A stretch of 46,300 bases of DNA from Burkholderia sp. E7m39. Lineage in GTDB: Bacteria; Pseudomonadota; Gammaproteobacteria; Burkholderiales; Burkholderiaceae. Below are positions 25,826-34,813 of this stretch, in pieces. The translations under genes and the position numbers were made by a program. The stretch is from the NCBI GenBank assembly GCA_001319865.1, contig BBSL01000320.1:1-46300 (forward strand). The letters are read 5' to 3'. How positions within the stretch are numbered: the stretch's first letter is position 1; each line of letters opens with the position of its first letter. Under the pieces are notes generated by a model. It saw only the letters and a list, made by a program, of their open reading frames with translations. It ran no database searches and had not been told where the DNA came from.

Positions 25826-27031
25826 ATGGACGTGACATCAGATGCTCCGCATCGCCCATCATTGCGTGACAAGAAGGTGGTAATTGCGCCCTCTTCGCGC
25901 ATTACGGTCTGGCAACCGAGGATACCCCCGAAGACGTTGCTTCTTGACGTGCTGTTCGCAGTAACCTTGGTCATCGGGGGAGCGTTCGCGCTGACCAAGT
26001 ATCACTCGCACATGGATTTTTACGACAGACTGGTGCTCGTATGCGCGATTCCTGCCCTTACCACGGTGGGATGGCGTTGGAAGCCGGCGCGCATGTTAAT
26101 GGTCTGTATCGCTGGATTATCCCTGTTTGCGATCAATCTGTACGGGATTGACCTGGGTCGAGCTGATCACGCGTTTTTTCTGAAATACCTTCTATCGAGT
26201 CAATCCGCAATCCTGTGGATGAGCGCGCTATTTGTCCTCGCAACTCTGTTCTACTGGATCGCGATGTTAGCTCGCTCGACATCGGCGGGTGCTATCGCGT
26301 CGAAGCTCACATGGAGCGCCGTTCTGATGGGTTTTGTCGGAATGATGGTGCGCTGGTACGAATCCTATCTGATCGGGCCAGACATTGGCCATATTCCCGT
26401 CTCGAACCTGTATGAGGTGTTCGTACTGTTCAACCTTATCACGGCGATCTTCTATCTCTATTACGAGAGACACTACAGCACGCATGCGCTTGGCGCATTC
26501 GTACTGTTGGTAATTAGCGCAGCGGTTGCATTTATGATGTGGTATTCAATATCGCGAGATGCCCAACAGATTCAGCCGCTTGTCCCGGCGCTACAAAGTT
26601 GGTGGATGAAGATACACGTGCCGGCGAACTTCATTGGATACGGCACCTTCGCTCTATCCGCGATGGTCGCCGTCGCCTACCTGATGAAAGACAAGGGCAT
26701 CTTGGGTGATCGCCTCCCGGCGCTCGAAGTACTAGACGATGTGATGTACAAGTCAATTTCTGTCGGGTTCACATTTTTTACCATTGCGACAATTCTCGGC
26801 GCGCTCTGGGCGGCGGAAGCGTGGGGAGGGTACTGGAGCTGGGACCCCAAGGAGACGTGGGCGCTAATAGTATGGCTGAACTACGCTGCGTGGTTGCATA
26901 TGCGGCTTCTGAAGGGCCTTCGCGGTAGGCCGGCAGCGTGGTGGGCGTTGACCGGGTTACTGGTCACGACATTCGCATTCATCGGCGTCAATATGTTTCT
27001 ATCGGGCCTGCATAGCTACGGCAAACTCTGA
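25826..27031 (+). CDS. ccsB: CcsB/CcsA-type cytochrome c biogenesis protein (System II)
   Basis: 401 residues with about eight membrane helices. The tryptophan-rich heme-handling signature WGGYWSWDPKETW is at 333-345, and conserved histidines occur at 264 (KIHVPANF), 357 and 396 (SGLHSYGK). This is the CcsA/ResC-type subunit that with ResB (Ccs1) moves heme and attaches it to apocytochrome c in System II. GAGG seven bases upstream supports the ATG at 25826; 51 upstream codons to 25673 are unlikely to be used. No resB gene is visible in the window, while a complete System I operon lies 7 kb downstream. Whether it works with a ResB elsewhere in the genome is unknown. It follows the HiPIP gene in the same direction. 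Confidence 0.9.
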   Translation: MDVTSDAPHRPSLRDKKVVIAPSSRITVWQPRIPPKTLLLDVLFAVTLVIGGAFALTKYHSHMDFYDRLVLVCAIPALTTVGWRWKPARMLMVCIAGLSLFAINLYGIDLGRADHAFFLKYLLSSQSAILWMSALFVLATLFYWIAMLARSTSAGAIASKLTWSAVLMGFVGMMVRWYESYLIGPDIGHIPVSNLYEVFVLFNLITAIFYLYYERHYSTHALGAFVLLVISAAVAFMMWYSISRDAQQIQPLVPALQSWWMKIHVPANFIGYGTFALSAMVAVAYLMKDKGILGDRLPALEVLDDVMYKSISVGFTFFTIATILGALWAAEAWGGYWSWDPKETWALIVWLNYAAWLHMRLLKGLRGRPAAWWALTGLLVTTFAFIGVNMFLSGLHSYGKL

Positions 27032-27117
27032 AAGTGGTGTGCTCCTTCGTGGGGGCTCACGGTCTACCGGTCGCGGTCGCGTTGTGCGTGAAGAGGACAT
27101 GCGCCGCGGCCTTGAGC

Positions 27118-28612
27118 GGGTTTCCAGCAGTAACCGTTGAGTCCGCACAAACCTGTTCGTGACTTTTCAAAACGATCTCTTACATGAGATATGAAAGGGA
27201 GATATCTCATGCGACTGTTATCGATTGGCGAGACGGCGGCGGAACTGGGCGTAGCGGTGGGCACCCTGCGGCGTTGGCATCGGCAGGGGCGGCTGCTGCC
27301 GTTCGGCACGACCATTGGCGAACATCGGCGCTACCAGCGCGATGTGGTGTGCGCTAACTTGGGCGCCGCACCGACTGCCACCGGTAAGACCGTCTGCTAC
27401 GCCCCCGTATCCTCGTACGCTTGCGCGTGCCAAAGCAGATGCCGGGTACATTCGACTCGAGCCACTGTTCGACACGCGTGACCCTTGCCCTGAGCTGCAT
27501 CAGCCCTATACCGCTCTGGTGCACGCTACCGCGCAGCTTCGCTTCGCGCGGCGGCTTCAGGCGCAGCCGGTCCGCCGCTATCTCGTCGAGTTTCGCTTGG
27601 GGGTCGAAAGCTGACGCAGCAAGCTGCGGATGCCTCGGTGAGATCTTTACGCTCGTCCCTGAGCACTTCGCGCGTGCTGTCGATGAGGCTCTGCAACTCG
27701 ATAGCCCGCGCGTTGAACAAGCGCGCTGAAATTCCGTGCTCCCGGCAGAACGCGGTCTTGTGCGAATTCCCCTTGCCGCCTTCTGCTGCGATGCGCGCGT
27801 AGAGCTTACGCCCGCCGTAAAGAGCCGCCATCGCATCGGGCGTGTATGCGTCGTGCGATGACGCGCCCAGCCGGGTCTGGGTGATCGACTGCATCAGGCG
27901 ACCAGCGCCCGCAGGTTCTTCCGACTGCGCGCACCGTACAGGCGGGACGAGAAGACTGTCAGGATTTCAACAAGGTCTTCGGTAAGCTGCTGCTCGCGGC
28001 TGGCATCCGGAACGGCATCCAGAATAACGACCTCGACGCGGAAGAATTCGCAGATGCGAACGAGCAGTTCACTTCCAAAGACGCAGCAGCTGGTCTTTCG
28101 TCACCGGCACAAGCGGGGCGACGCGCCCACGAAGGATTTCGTGCAGAGTCCCTGCAGGCCCTTCTTACTGTAGTTCAGACCGCTACCTAGGTCGGAACTG
28201 ACTTCGATATCTGCGAAGGCTGCTTCGACACAGTGCTTCTGCAACCGGGAGGCCTGAGTTTCTAGCTGCTCAGCCTGGTCGCGGGATGAAACGCGCCACC
28301 TTTTTGAACACGATGGTCAGGTTTAGTCAGACTCAAGGGTTACTGCTAGAAACCCGCCACGAGCATAGCTACGTGTGCGCCGGTAGACGCTGATCATCGT
28401 GCCGCTGCAAGGAAGGACGGAGATTCAAGTATGGCGGCCGGCTTGGGAGACGGCCGAAAAACGGTGCAGCTGACGCGGCGTTCACGCAACATACCCGGGT
28501 GCGATAGCTCTCTACCCGGCGATGGCTGCGACACTGGGTTGCCAGGCACAGCACATGCGGATGTGGAACGCTGGAGTAACGGTGGTCCTGCTAAGCGGAT
28601 TTGAGCACGATT
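27118..28612 (+). mobile_element. IS607-like remnant, copy C, apparently split by another remnant
   Basis: The left end (CAGCAGTAACCG, CCGCACAAACCTG) and tnpA from 27209 (MRLLSIGETAAELGVAVGTL, RRWHRQGRLLPFG) run rightward to about 27415; the recombinase motif reads CYAPVSSY, with Pro in place of Arg. Rightward homology returns only at about 28455, where GACGCGGCGTTCACGCA matches the tnpB tail of copy B, and at 28576-28612 with a right-end-like GATTTGAGCACGATTAAG. The interval in between holds an oppositely oriented remnant. I infer nesting; independent fragments lying side by side are the alternative. Confidence 0.6.
27420..28350 (-). mobile_element. IS607-like remnant in reverse orientation, copy D (tnpA and tnpB start)
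   Basis: On the reverse strand a left end (AGCAGTAACCCTTGAGTC) stands at about 28345. The MerR-like part of tnpA is deleted; recombinase sequence begins near 28310 (SRDQAEQLETQASRLQKHC) and runs with frame changes through SDLGSGLNYSKKGLQGL and EFFRVEVVILD to SRLYGARSRKNLRALVA with its stop at 27893. A TnpB-like frame begins at 27894 with CTGATG overlap: MQSITQTRLGASSHDAYTPD, AMAALYGGRKLYARIAAEGG. It decays by frameshift near 27640 and ends at the junction with copy C near 27420. Confidence 0.7.
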
Positions 28613-28953
28613 AAGTTGGGCATCACCCTCTACATGCGCGAAATGCCATACCTCGTGAAAGGGGGCTTTACACAGTAGTACGGGGGGCCATTGGCGACGC
28701 CGGAGGCGCTCGACGCTAAGCCCGGTAAACAGGAAGGCCGCGTTCAGCGGCGTTGTCCCTCTCGATTGGCGACGCGCTGCTGCGCAATCGTAATAACAGT
28801 GCAGCGGAGGACAGTCACGCGACGTGGTGTTGGCAGCTCACGGAAGAAATTTCGGTCTGAGATGCCGCAGTCTGACCGAGGCTAACGGTGTTTTCGTCAC
28901 TCCCGAGGAGAGGGATATTCGGCGGAGAGTCTCGCTTTCTGATCTACGCGGGA
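28613..28953. other. Stretch without a recognisable gene
   Basis: About 340 bp of GC-rich sequence between the IS607-like remnants and the 3' end of the LpxO-like gene. Short frames only; no family match, hairpin or repeat found. Confidence 0.4.
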
Positions 28954-29856
28954 CTAAAGGGCGTAAATAACGCCTGCAAAGATCGATCCGAACAGAAGCC
29001 ACTTAACTGCATAGTAGGTGGGTCGATGCCAAGCCTTGATCCGCTTTCCCAATAGACGGATTGCGTAAATATACTTGAAGACTCGATTTAGAAAGCCGGT
29101 ACGGTCGCCGGGTTCGTTGGGAGAGGTCGCGGCGCGGAGTACTACGTTCGCGAAAGCCCTGTTAAACGCATCGACCCAGCGATAACGCATCGGACGTTCA
29201 ATATCGCAGAAGAGGACGATGCGCGAAATTGCGGTTTCGTTTTTTGCGTAATGGATATAGGTCTCATCGAACATGACCTCCTCACCGTCGCGCCAATAAT
29301 ATTTCTCCCCATCCACTTCTATAAAGCAACTGGGACTGGAGGCCGTGACGAGTCCGAGATGGTAACGTATGGATCCGGCGTATGGGTCGCGATGCCGAAC
29401 TAGACTCGCGCCAGGCGGTAACTGAGCAAACATTGCTGCTCTTATAGACGGAATCCCCTCTAGCAAACGTGTCGTTACCGGACAGAGCGCCATTGCAGAC
29501 GGATGAGGTTGGTCGTACCACTTCAGATAAAAGCGGCGCCATCCGGTCTTGAAGAATGAGTTAAATCCAATGTCGCTGTAGTTTTCTGCGGCCGCAATTT
29601 GCTGTACTGCGTCGACTGCCATGGCTTCATCCCGGATAGTCTTCCAGTTCGCTTTTAACGACGCCAGTTCGGGAAAGCTAGACGCGTCGATATACGCGCC
29701 TCGTTTCAGCGTCGAGAATATGTAGAAGACCGCGTTAATCGGCGCTAAAAACGTTGAATGGTCCGATAATTGACGCCAGAACGTGAAGCGTACCCTACCT
29801 CGCATTGCCACGTAGGAAGCGCTAGCAACAAACCAGAACAGGAACAACACTCGCAC
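28954..29856 (-). CDS. LpxO-like aspartyl/asparaginyl beta-hydroxylase family protein
   Basis: 300 residues. Residues about 60-225 form the 2-oxoglutarate/Fe(II) dioxygenase domain: MFAQLPPGASLVRHRDPYAG gives His155-x-Asp157, YIHYAKNE gives His202, and SRIVLFCDIERPM gives Arg212 for 2-oxoglutarate. The hydrophobic N-terminus (LFLFWFVASASYVAM) and C-terminal helix (YYAVKWLLFGSIFAGVIYAL) anchor it to the inner membrane, as in LpxO, which hydroxylates the secondary acyl chain of lipid A at C2. I therefore expect a lipid A or ornithine-lipid hydroxylase; which one cannot be told. The start is GTG at 29856 with AGGAG six bases upstream. It is transcribed alone, divergent from the cytochrome P460 gene. 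Confidence 0.88.
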   Translation of the reverse strand: MRVLFLFWFVASASYVAMRGRVRFTFWRQLSDHSTFLAPINAVFYIFSTLKRGAYIDASSFPELASLKANWKTIRDEAMAVDAVQQIAAAENYSDIGFNSFFKTGWRRFYLKWYDQPHPSAMALCPVTTRLLEGIPSIRAAMFAQLPPGASLVRHRDPYAGSIRYHLGLVTASSPSCFIEVDGEKYYWRDGEEVMFDETYIHYAKNETAISRIVLFCDIERPMRYRWVDAFNRAFANVVLRAATSPNEPGDRTGFLNRVFKYIYAIRLLGKRIKAWHRPTYYAVKWLLFGSIFAGVIYAL

Positions 29857-30435
29857 CGTCTACTCCTAAATAATTCGCCAAGGTAAAAGTCGATCTGCAG
29901 AAGTTTGCTTGTGGGGCCACGTGGTATGTGCGACCGTGTACCGAAGTCCTTCACTTAATGGGGCGGCTCATACCGGGCTGCTGCGCCGTCTTTGCGTCGC
30001 CGCGAATGAGAGCGGCGGGAGATACTCCGGCGAAACGAAGGGGCGCAGTCTTTCGATGGAGTTCACCGGTGTATCACGAAAGTCTCGCGCATTAACTGAT
30101 CCGAAAATATATATCCGTGTCTTTTTTGTTTTCTCTCGATGAGCAGCGGCCACATGCAAGTGCTTCGACGCAAATCGCGAGTTTCTCGACATTTTAAGTG
30201 ATGTCACCACGGAAACGCTGCATGCTTCGGTATACGCGGTTGATACGTGAGCATCTTTGACGTGGTCGCGCGGCACTTTCTGAGGATCGTTGTGCGTGGT
30301 TTTGCGCCACGCGAGCGTGAACTCGGGGGGGGGGCGATACTCACGCATATTGCTTACATACTCAGGCGCCGTTGCACCTCTACGTCTTTCAGCAGGAAAC
30401 TATATGTGTTGATCAACACACGAGGAGGCAGTGCC
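29857..30435. promoter_or_regulatory. Divergent regulatory region between the LpxO-like and P460 genes
   Basis: About 580 bp without a convincing gene. It contains a run of ten G at 30325-30334, about 100 bases before the P460 start, and the 16-bp palindrome at 30405-30420. A frame from 30247 joins the P460 gene but its extra 63 codons look non-coding. Confidence 0.45.
30405..30420. promoter_or_regulatory. Perfect 16-bp palindrome in the cytochrome P460 leader
   Basis: TGTGTTGATCAACACA, ending 15 bases before the ATG and just left of the ribosome site CGAGGAGG. A protein bound here would block transcription or translation. It does not match the FNR consensus (TTGAT-N4-ATCAA). Confidence 0.6.
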
Positions 30436-31014
30436 ATGAGAATTGCCGGTGTCTTGTGCGTCGCCCTGGCAGGATTGTCCGTGACGGTCGCTGTTAGCGC
30501 CTACGGGCAGACCGAGACGCGCTTACCGTACAAAGGGCCAACAGCGGCTGTTGTCGACGGCAAGGGGAATATGCATGTGCCCGCCGATTACCAGACCACT
30601 TATCAGATGTTGGGCAGTTGGGCGGTCGCCGCGGACAGTGGCCCGGGCTCAAAGCAATTGCACGTGGTCTACGCATCACCGGGAACCATCGCCGCGTATC
30701 GGAAGGACGGACATTTTCCGGATGGCACTGTTCTGGTGAAGGAAGTGTACAAGACGAATACGAAGCCAATGACAACCGGCACGGTAAGCAGTGCGGGCAC
30801 CCTTTCGGGCTGGTTCGTGATGGTTAAAGATGACGTCGGTCGCTTTCCGGAAAACAAGCTTTGGGGCGACGGATGGGGTTGGTCTTGGTTTGATGCAACC
30901 GATCCAAAGAAGACCACATCCACGGATTATAAGAAAGACTGTCAGGGATGTCACATACCGGCGCAAGCTTCAGACTGGATATATACGACGGGTTATCCTC
31001 CCCTCGGTCGCTGA
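30436..31014 (+). CDS. Cytochrome P460
   Basis: 192 residues. A Sec-type signal (MRIAGVLCVALAGLSVTVAV, cleavage near SAYG at 24) sends it to the periplasm. The single c-type heme site CQGCH is at 169-173. Family signatures are LGSWAVAADSGPGSKQLHVV near 59, YRKDGHFPDGTVLVKEVY at 88-105 and WGWSWFDA near 147. In ammonia oxidisers P460 oxidises hydroxylamine, and elsewhere it is thought to detoxify hydroxylamine or handle NO; the substrate here is unproven. GAGGAGG eight bases upstream fixes the start. The heme must be attached by a Ccm or Ccs system, and a whole ccm operon lies 3 kb downstream on the same strand. The gene looks intact. Confidence 0.92.
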   Translation: MRIAGVLCVALAGLSVTVAVSAYGQTETRLPYKGPTAAVVDGKGNMHVPADYQTTYQMLGSWAVAADSGPGSKQLHVVYASPGTIAAYRKDGHFPDGTVLVKEVYKTNTKPMTTGTVSSAGTLSGWFVMVKDDVGRFPENKLWGDGWGWSWFDATDPKKTTSTDYKKDCQGCHIPAQASDWIYTTGYPPLGR

Positions 31015-31197
31015 CGTTGGCACGGCCTCGACGTTCGTCGAGCCGCTGCATTAGTTTGATCATTTTTGGGAAAGCGAGGATCACGGCGAGGTGCCGATTG
31101 TCCTTTGCTTTTGAAAAGTCCCGTGGCGTCTGGTATGAGGCGTCGATCGGTTTCGACCGCTACTGCGCTTCGGCGAAAAGCCGAGGAGATATATTTC

Positions 31198-32115
31198 ATG
31201 AAGGCAATCATTGTGACGGACCAGGCTGCCGGGACGGCCGGTATGAAGCTCGCCGAGCGGCCGGAGCCGGAGGCAGGGATAAATGATGTAGTCGTTCAGG
31301 TCCATGCGTCGGGATTCACGTGGGATGAACTGACGTGGCCCTCGACGTGGACCGATCGTCAAGGCCGTGACAGAACACCATCGATTCCCGGGCAAGAGTT
31401 GGCAGGTGTAGTCACCGCTCTCGGCTATGGCACGACGGGACTATCGGTGGGACAACGCGTGTTTGGACTTACGGACTCGTATCGCAGCGGTACGTTGGCC
31501 GAGTATGTGGCGATTGAGGCACGCAACCTCGCGCCGCTGCCGGGCGACGTCGACTTCACGGTGGGGGCGAGCGTCGCGATGCCGGGTCTGACCGCGTGGC
31601 AAGGGCTCTTCGACCACGGTCGCCTTCAGTCAGGGCAAAGCATCCTTGTGCACGGAGCAGCCGGTGCGGTGGGTTCGATGGTAACCCAGCTCGCACGAGA
31701 GGCGGGCGCCTATGTCATTGGCACGGGACGCGCTAGGCACCGTCACACGGCACTCGAGTTCGGCGCGCATGAGTTTATCGATCTTGAGAACGACGACCTG
31801 AGAGATGTCAGCGCAGTGGATCTGGTTTTCGATGTGTTCGGTGGCGACATCGGAAAGCGGTCCGCTGGTGTGGTCCGAGCCGGAGGAAAGCTGGTGACAA
31901 TCGCCGGGCCGGCCGAGGTGCGACCTGTAGACGGGCTGGCGATCGACTTCGTTGTCGTATCCGATCGCATGCAACTGAGCGAAGTCATCGGGCGTGTCCG
32001 TGACGGACGGCTACGTACGCATATCGGAAAAATCTCTAGCCTCGAGGACGCAATAGTCGCGCTCAACCCGACTGAGAAGACCAACGGAAAAACAATCATC
32101 CGAATTCGTCCGTGA
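31198..32115 (+). CDS. NADP-dependent quinone-oxidoreductase-like MDR protein, first tandem copy
   Basis: 305 residues. An N-terminal GroES-like domain (IPGQELAGVVTALGYGTTGL, then SVGQRVFGLTD) is followed by the Rossmann fold with HGAAGAVGSMVTQLAREAGA near 161 and the C-terminal GKTIIRI. No zinc-ligand cysteines are present, so it belongs to the zinc-independent quinone reductase/zeta-crystallin branch of the medium-chain dehydrogenase superfamily. GGAG eight bases upstream supports the ATG at 31198. The second copy follows after 64 bp, and the two proteins are near-identical in most motifs, so they arose by tandem duplication. Substrate unknown; quinones or reactive carbonyls are typical. 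Confidence 0.9.
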   Translation: MKAIIVTDQAAGTAGMKLAERPEPEAGINDVVVQVHASGFTWDELTWPSTWTDRQGRDRTPSIPGQELAGVVTALGYGTTGLSVGQRVFGLTDSYRSGTLAEYVAIEARNLAPLPGDVDFTVGASVAMPGLTAWQGLFDHGRLQSGQSILVHGAAGAVGSMVTQLAREAGAYVIGTGRARHRHTALEFGAHEFIDLENDDLRDVSAVDLVFDVFGGDIGKRSAGVVRAGGKLVTIAGPAEVRPVDGLAIDFVVVSDRMQLSEVIGRVRDGRLRTHIGKISSLEDAIVALNPTEKTNGKTIIRIRP

Positions 32116-32179
32116 GCGATACGCGGCCGTCCGAGTGACGGTTCAAGTTAAAAGGCACGCAACCATGGAGAGAATCTAA

Positions 32180-33097
32180 ATGAAGGCGATTGTAGCAACA
32201 GATCAGATAGCGGGATTGGCCGGATTGAAGCTTGTCGAGCGACCGGAGCCGTCGGCTGGGATAAACGACGTTATCGTTCGAATTTACGCATCAGGCTTCG
32301 TCCCGACTGAAATGACGTGGCCTTCGACGTGGACCGATCGCAGCGACCACGACCGAAAACCGTCGATTCCTGGACACGAGTTAGCAGGCGTAGTTACCGC
32401 TCTCGGCTACGGAACGACGGGTCTGTCTGTGGGCCAGAGGGTGTTCGGTCTTGCCGACTGGTACCGTGACGGAACCTTGGCGGAGTATGTGGCGATTGAG
32501 GCGCGTAACTTGGCACCGCTGCCCGGGGACGTTGACTTTACGGCGGGCGCTAGCCTGCCGATCTCGGGGCTGACCGCCTGGCAAGGGCTGTTTCAACATG
32601 GGCGCCTCCAGGCAGGCCAACGGGTGCTCGCTCACGGTGCCGCCGGGGCGGTCGGCACGATGGTGACGCAACTCGCGCGAGAGGCCGGCGCGTATGTTAT
32701 TGGCACGGGGCGCGCCGCCGACCGTCAGAAGGCGCTCGACTTTGGCTCGCAAGAGTTTGTCGACCTCGATAACGATACGCTGGAGGACGTCGGCGAAGTT
32801 GATCTTGTGTTCGATGTCATCGGTGGCGACATCGGGAAACGATCCGCAGGCCTGGTTCGAGCCGGAGGGACACTGGTGTCTGTTGTCGGGCCCTCCGAGG
32901 CGCGTCCACATAACGGGCGTGCGATAGATTTTGTTGTCGAGTCCGATCGCGCCCAATTGAGCGAGATTGTCCGGCGCTTGCGGGACGGACGGCTACGGAC
33001 CAACATTGGCGAGATTTCGACCCTCGAAGATGCCGTCGCAGCCTTGAATCCGACCAAACGGCGCGAAGGGAAGACGATTATCCGCATCCGGCAGTGA
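32180..33097 (+). CDS. NADP-dependent quinone-oxidoreductase-like MDR protein, second tandem copy
   Basis: 305 residues, the same length as the first copy. It keeps IPGHELAGVVTALGYGTTGL, SVGQRVFGLADWYRDGTLAE, LPGDVDFTAGASLPISGLTA and the nucleotide-binding HGAAGAVGTMVTQLAREAGA. Differences cluster in the substrate side (for example GFVPTEMTWPS against GFTWDELTWPS, and the first-copy Gln against His in the PG-x-E motif), so the copies may have split specificities. GAGAG upstream of the ATG is a moderate ribosome site. It is co-directional with the P460 gene and the first copy. A 475-bp gap separates it from msrA. Confidence 0.9.
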   Translation: MKAIVATDQIAGLAGLKLVERPEPSAGINDVIVRIYASGFVPTEMTWPSTWTDRSDHDRKPSIPGHELAGVVTALGYGTTGLSVGQRVFGLADWYRDGTLAEYVAIEARNLAPLPGDVDFTAGASLPISGLTAWQGLFQHGRLQAGQRVLAHGAAGAVGTMVTQLAREAGAYVIGTGRAADRQKALDFGSQEFVDLDNDTLEDVGEVDLVFDVIGGDIGKRSAGLVRAGGTLVSVVGPSEARPHNGRAIDFVVESDRAQLSEIVRRLRDGRLRTNIGEISTLEDAVAALNPTKRREGKTIIRIRQ

Positions 33098-33571
33098 GAA
33101 GTCAGTGCCGTAACCGATACATGTAACTATTTGCTTGCTAGCGAGAGCACGTTGCGGCGGTCAGTCAGGCCAATTATGCAGTACGTGAGCAATGTGCAGC
33201 TCGACTGCCAACTGTAGAGCGTTCCGCGATCTGCAAAGCAAACAGAGTCTTGTGTCCGCGATATTGAAAATCGCAGTTCGCGTTCGAGCGACGGCATACT
33301 CGCTCTGTGTCGCCACGAAGAAAGGAACGGCCGGCGTGAGCTTTGCGAAATAACGTTCCGAGCCACAGGACAGTTTTGGCTTGTCGCTCGTGATAGACCG
33401 GGACGAGGTAATCCAATCCATGGTTGCAGCTACGCCCGGGTGTGGTCCACGAGTGTCCCGGTAGACAGCTGCGCTGTCAGTTTAGTGGTGCTCGGCCGTC
33501 GGGTCGTCAAATGGCGACGGCACGCAGAGCGAGGCCATAACGATATATCCATCCGATCAAGGAGGTTTAAC
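33098..33571. other. Intergenic stretch before msrA, no gene identified
   Basis: About 470 bp. Leftward frames of 79-86 codons (33127-33421) are open but match nothing I know. The msrA-ccm promoter should lie here; no clear hexamer pair stands out. Confidence 0.4.
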
Positions 33572-34123
33572 ATGCATCAGCGTGCTGTACTGGCGGGGGG
33601 ATGTTTCTGGGGAATGCAGGACCTGATCCGCAAGCTTCCCGGTGTTGTTTCGACTCGCGTCGGTTATACCGGGGGCGACATTGTGAACGCGACCTACCGC
33701 AATCATGGCACTCATGCGGAAGGGATCGAGATCGTCTTCGATACAACGCAGACGAGCTACCGGCGCATTCTTGAGTACTTCTTTCAAATCCACGATCCGA
33801 CGACGCTGGACCGTCAAGGTAACGATGTGGGAACAAGCTACCGTTCGGCGATTTTCTATGCGACCGACGAGCAGAAGAAAGTGGCGCTGGAGACAATTGC
33901 TGACGTGGAAGCATCGGGTCGGTGGCCGGGCAGCGTTGTCACTGAGCTTGAGCCGGTCGGAGACTTCTGGGAAGCGGAGCCGGAACATCAGGACTATCTT
34001 GAGAAGCAACCGGGAGGGTACACCTGTCATTTTCCTCGTCAAAACTGGGTCCTTCCGCAAAGCGAGGCAGTAGACGATTCCGCTTCAATTCACACTCTTG
34101 CAGGCGCGAATACCCAGTCTTAG
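33572..34123 (+). CDS. msrA: Peptide methionine-S-sulfoxide reductase MsrA
   Basis: 183 residues. The catalytic motif AGGCFWGMQDL puts the nucleophilic Cys at residue 11; VGYTGG, GTHAEGIEIVFD, FFQIHDPTTLDRQGNDVGTS and EAEPEHQDYLEK are all diagnostic. The enzyme reduces the S epimer of methionine sulfoxide in proteins. It has no signal peptide, so it acts in the cytoplasm. AAGGAGG before the ATG is strong. The last codon is directly followed by the GTG of ccmA with no gap, so msrA looks like the first gene of the ccm operon and is translationally coupled to it. The C-terminal 20 residues are a variable tail. The gene is complete. Confidence 0.95.
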   Translation: MHQRAVLAGGCFWGMQDLIRKLPGVVSTRVGYTGGDIVNATYRNHGTHAEGIEIVFDTTQTSYRRILEYFFQIHDPTTLDRQGNDVGTSYRSAIFYATDEQKKVALETIADVEASGRWPGSVVTELEPVGDFWEAEPEHQDYLEKQPGGYTCHFPRQNWVLPQSEAVDDSASIHTLAGANTQS

Positions 34124-34813
34124 GTGCATTACGTCATGCAAGACCTTTCCATTGGGCCAGATGATAGTTCTCGCACTGCGCGCCGTGTGCTCAACGCGGT
34201 GCGTCTCGGTTGCGAGCGATACCAGCGTCGGGTGTTTAACGACGTGAGCTTCGGTCTCGGGGCCGGTGACATGTTGCGCATAGTAGGTCCCAATGGCAGC
34301 GGAAAAAGCAGCCTGCTGCGTCTGCTGTGTGGGTTGGCTGTGCCGGCTGAGGGGCATGTTGAGCTGTTCGGTCAAGCTCTTGCGCAGCAGCGCGGAGCTA
34401 TCGCTTCTCGGCTGCTATGGATCGGGCATGCCTTCGGTGTGAAGGCACTCTTGACCGTTGAGGAAAACTTGTCATGGCTAGGAGCATTGCACGGACGCGA
34501 TGCGACCGCCGCGGTACAGCGGGCGATTGCCGCGGTTGGCTTGAGCGGCTTTGAGGACACGCCTTGCCATGCCCTGTCGGCGGGCCAGCAGCGTCGCGTC
34601 GCTATGGCGCGCCTGTACCTGCCCAGTGCGCCAATGCTGTGGCTACTGGACGAACCATTCACGGCGCTGGATAGGGCGGGCACAGCGCAACTTGAAGCGC
34701 ACCTGGCAATGCATTGTGAGCGCGGCGGTGCGGTGGTGCTGACTACGCACCACGAACTGACCCAACGGGCGCGAGCTTACGGTGTCCTTGATCTGGGGCA
34801 GTACGCGACGTGA
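34124..34813 (+). CDS. ccmA: Heme exporter ATP-binding subunit CcmA
   Basis: 229 residues from the GTG at 34124, or 225 from the ATG at 34136. ABC ATPase motifs are complete: Walker A GPNGSGKS at 55-62, signature LSAGQQRR at 151-158, Walker B LWLLDEP at 172-178 and the switch region TTHH at 207-210. With CcmB and CcmC it forms the membrane complex whose ATP hydrolysis releases holo-CcmE. The 20 residues before the usual CcmA start (LNAVRLGCERYQRRVFNDVS) are extra. It touches the stop of msrA and overlaps ccmB by four bases (GTGA). Confidence 0.94.
   Translation: MHYVMQDLSIGPDDSSRTARRVLNAVRLGCERYQRRVFNDVSFGLGAGDMLRIVGPNGSGKSSLLRLLCGLAVPAEGHVELFGQALAQQRGAIASRLLWIGHAFGVKALLTVEENLSWLGALHGRDATAAVQRAIAAVGLSGFEDTPCHALSAGQQRRVAMARLYLPSAPMLWLLDEPFTALDRAGTAQLEAHLAMHCERGGAVVLTTHHELTQRARAYGVLDLGQYAT

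Noticed and set aside
30405..30420. FNR/Anr box reading of the P460 palindrome
   Set aside because: The half-sites TTGAT and ATCAA overlap instead of being spaced by four bases, so the FNR consensus is not met.
30247..30435. 63-codon N-terminal extension of cytochrome P460
   Set aside because: It would bury the signal peptide and the palindrome, includes the G10 tract, and the ATG at 30436 has a strong ribosome site.
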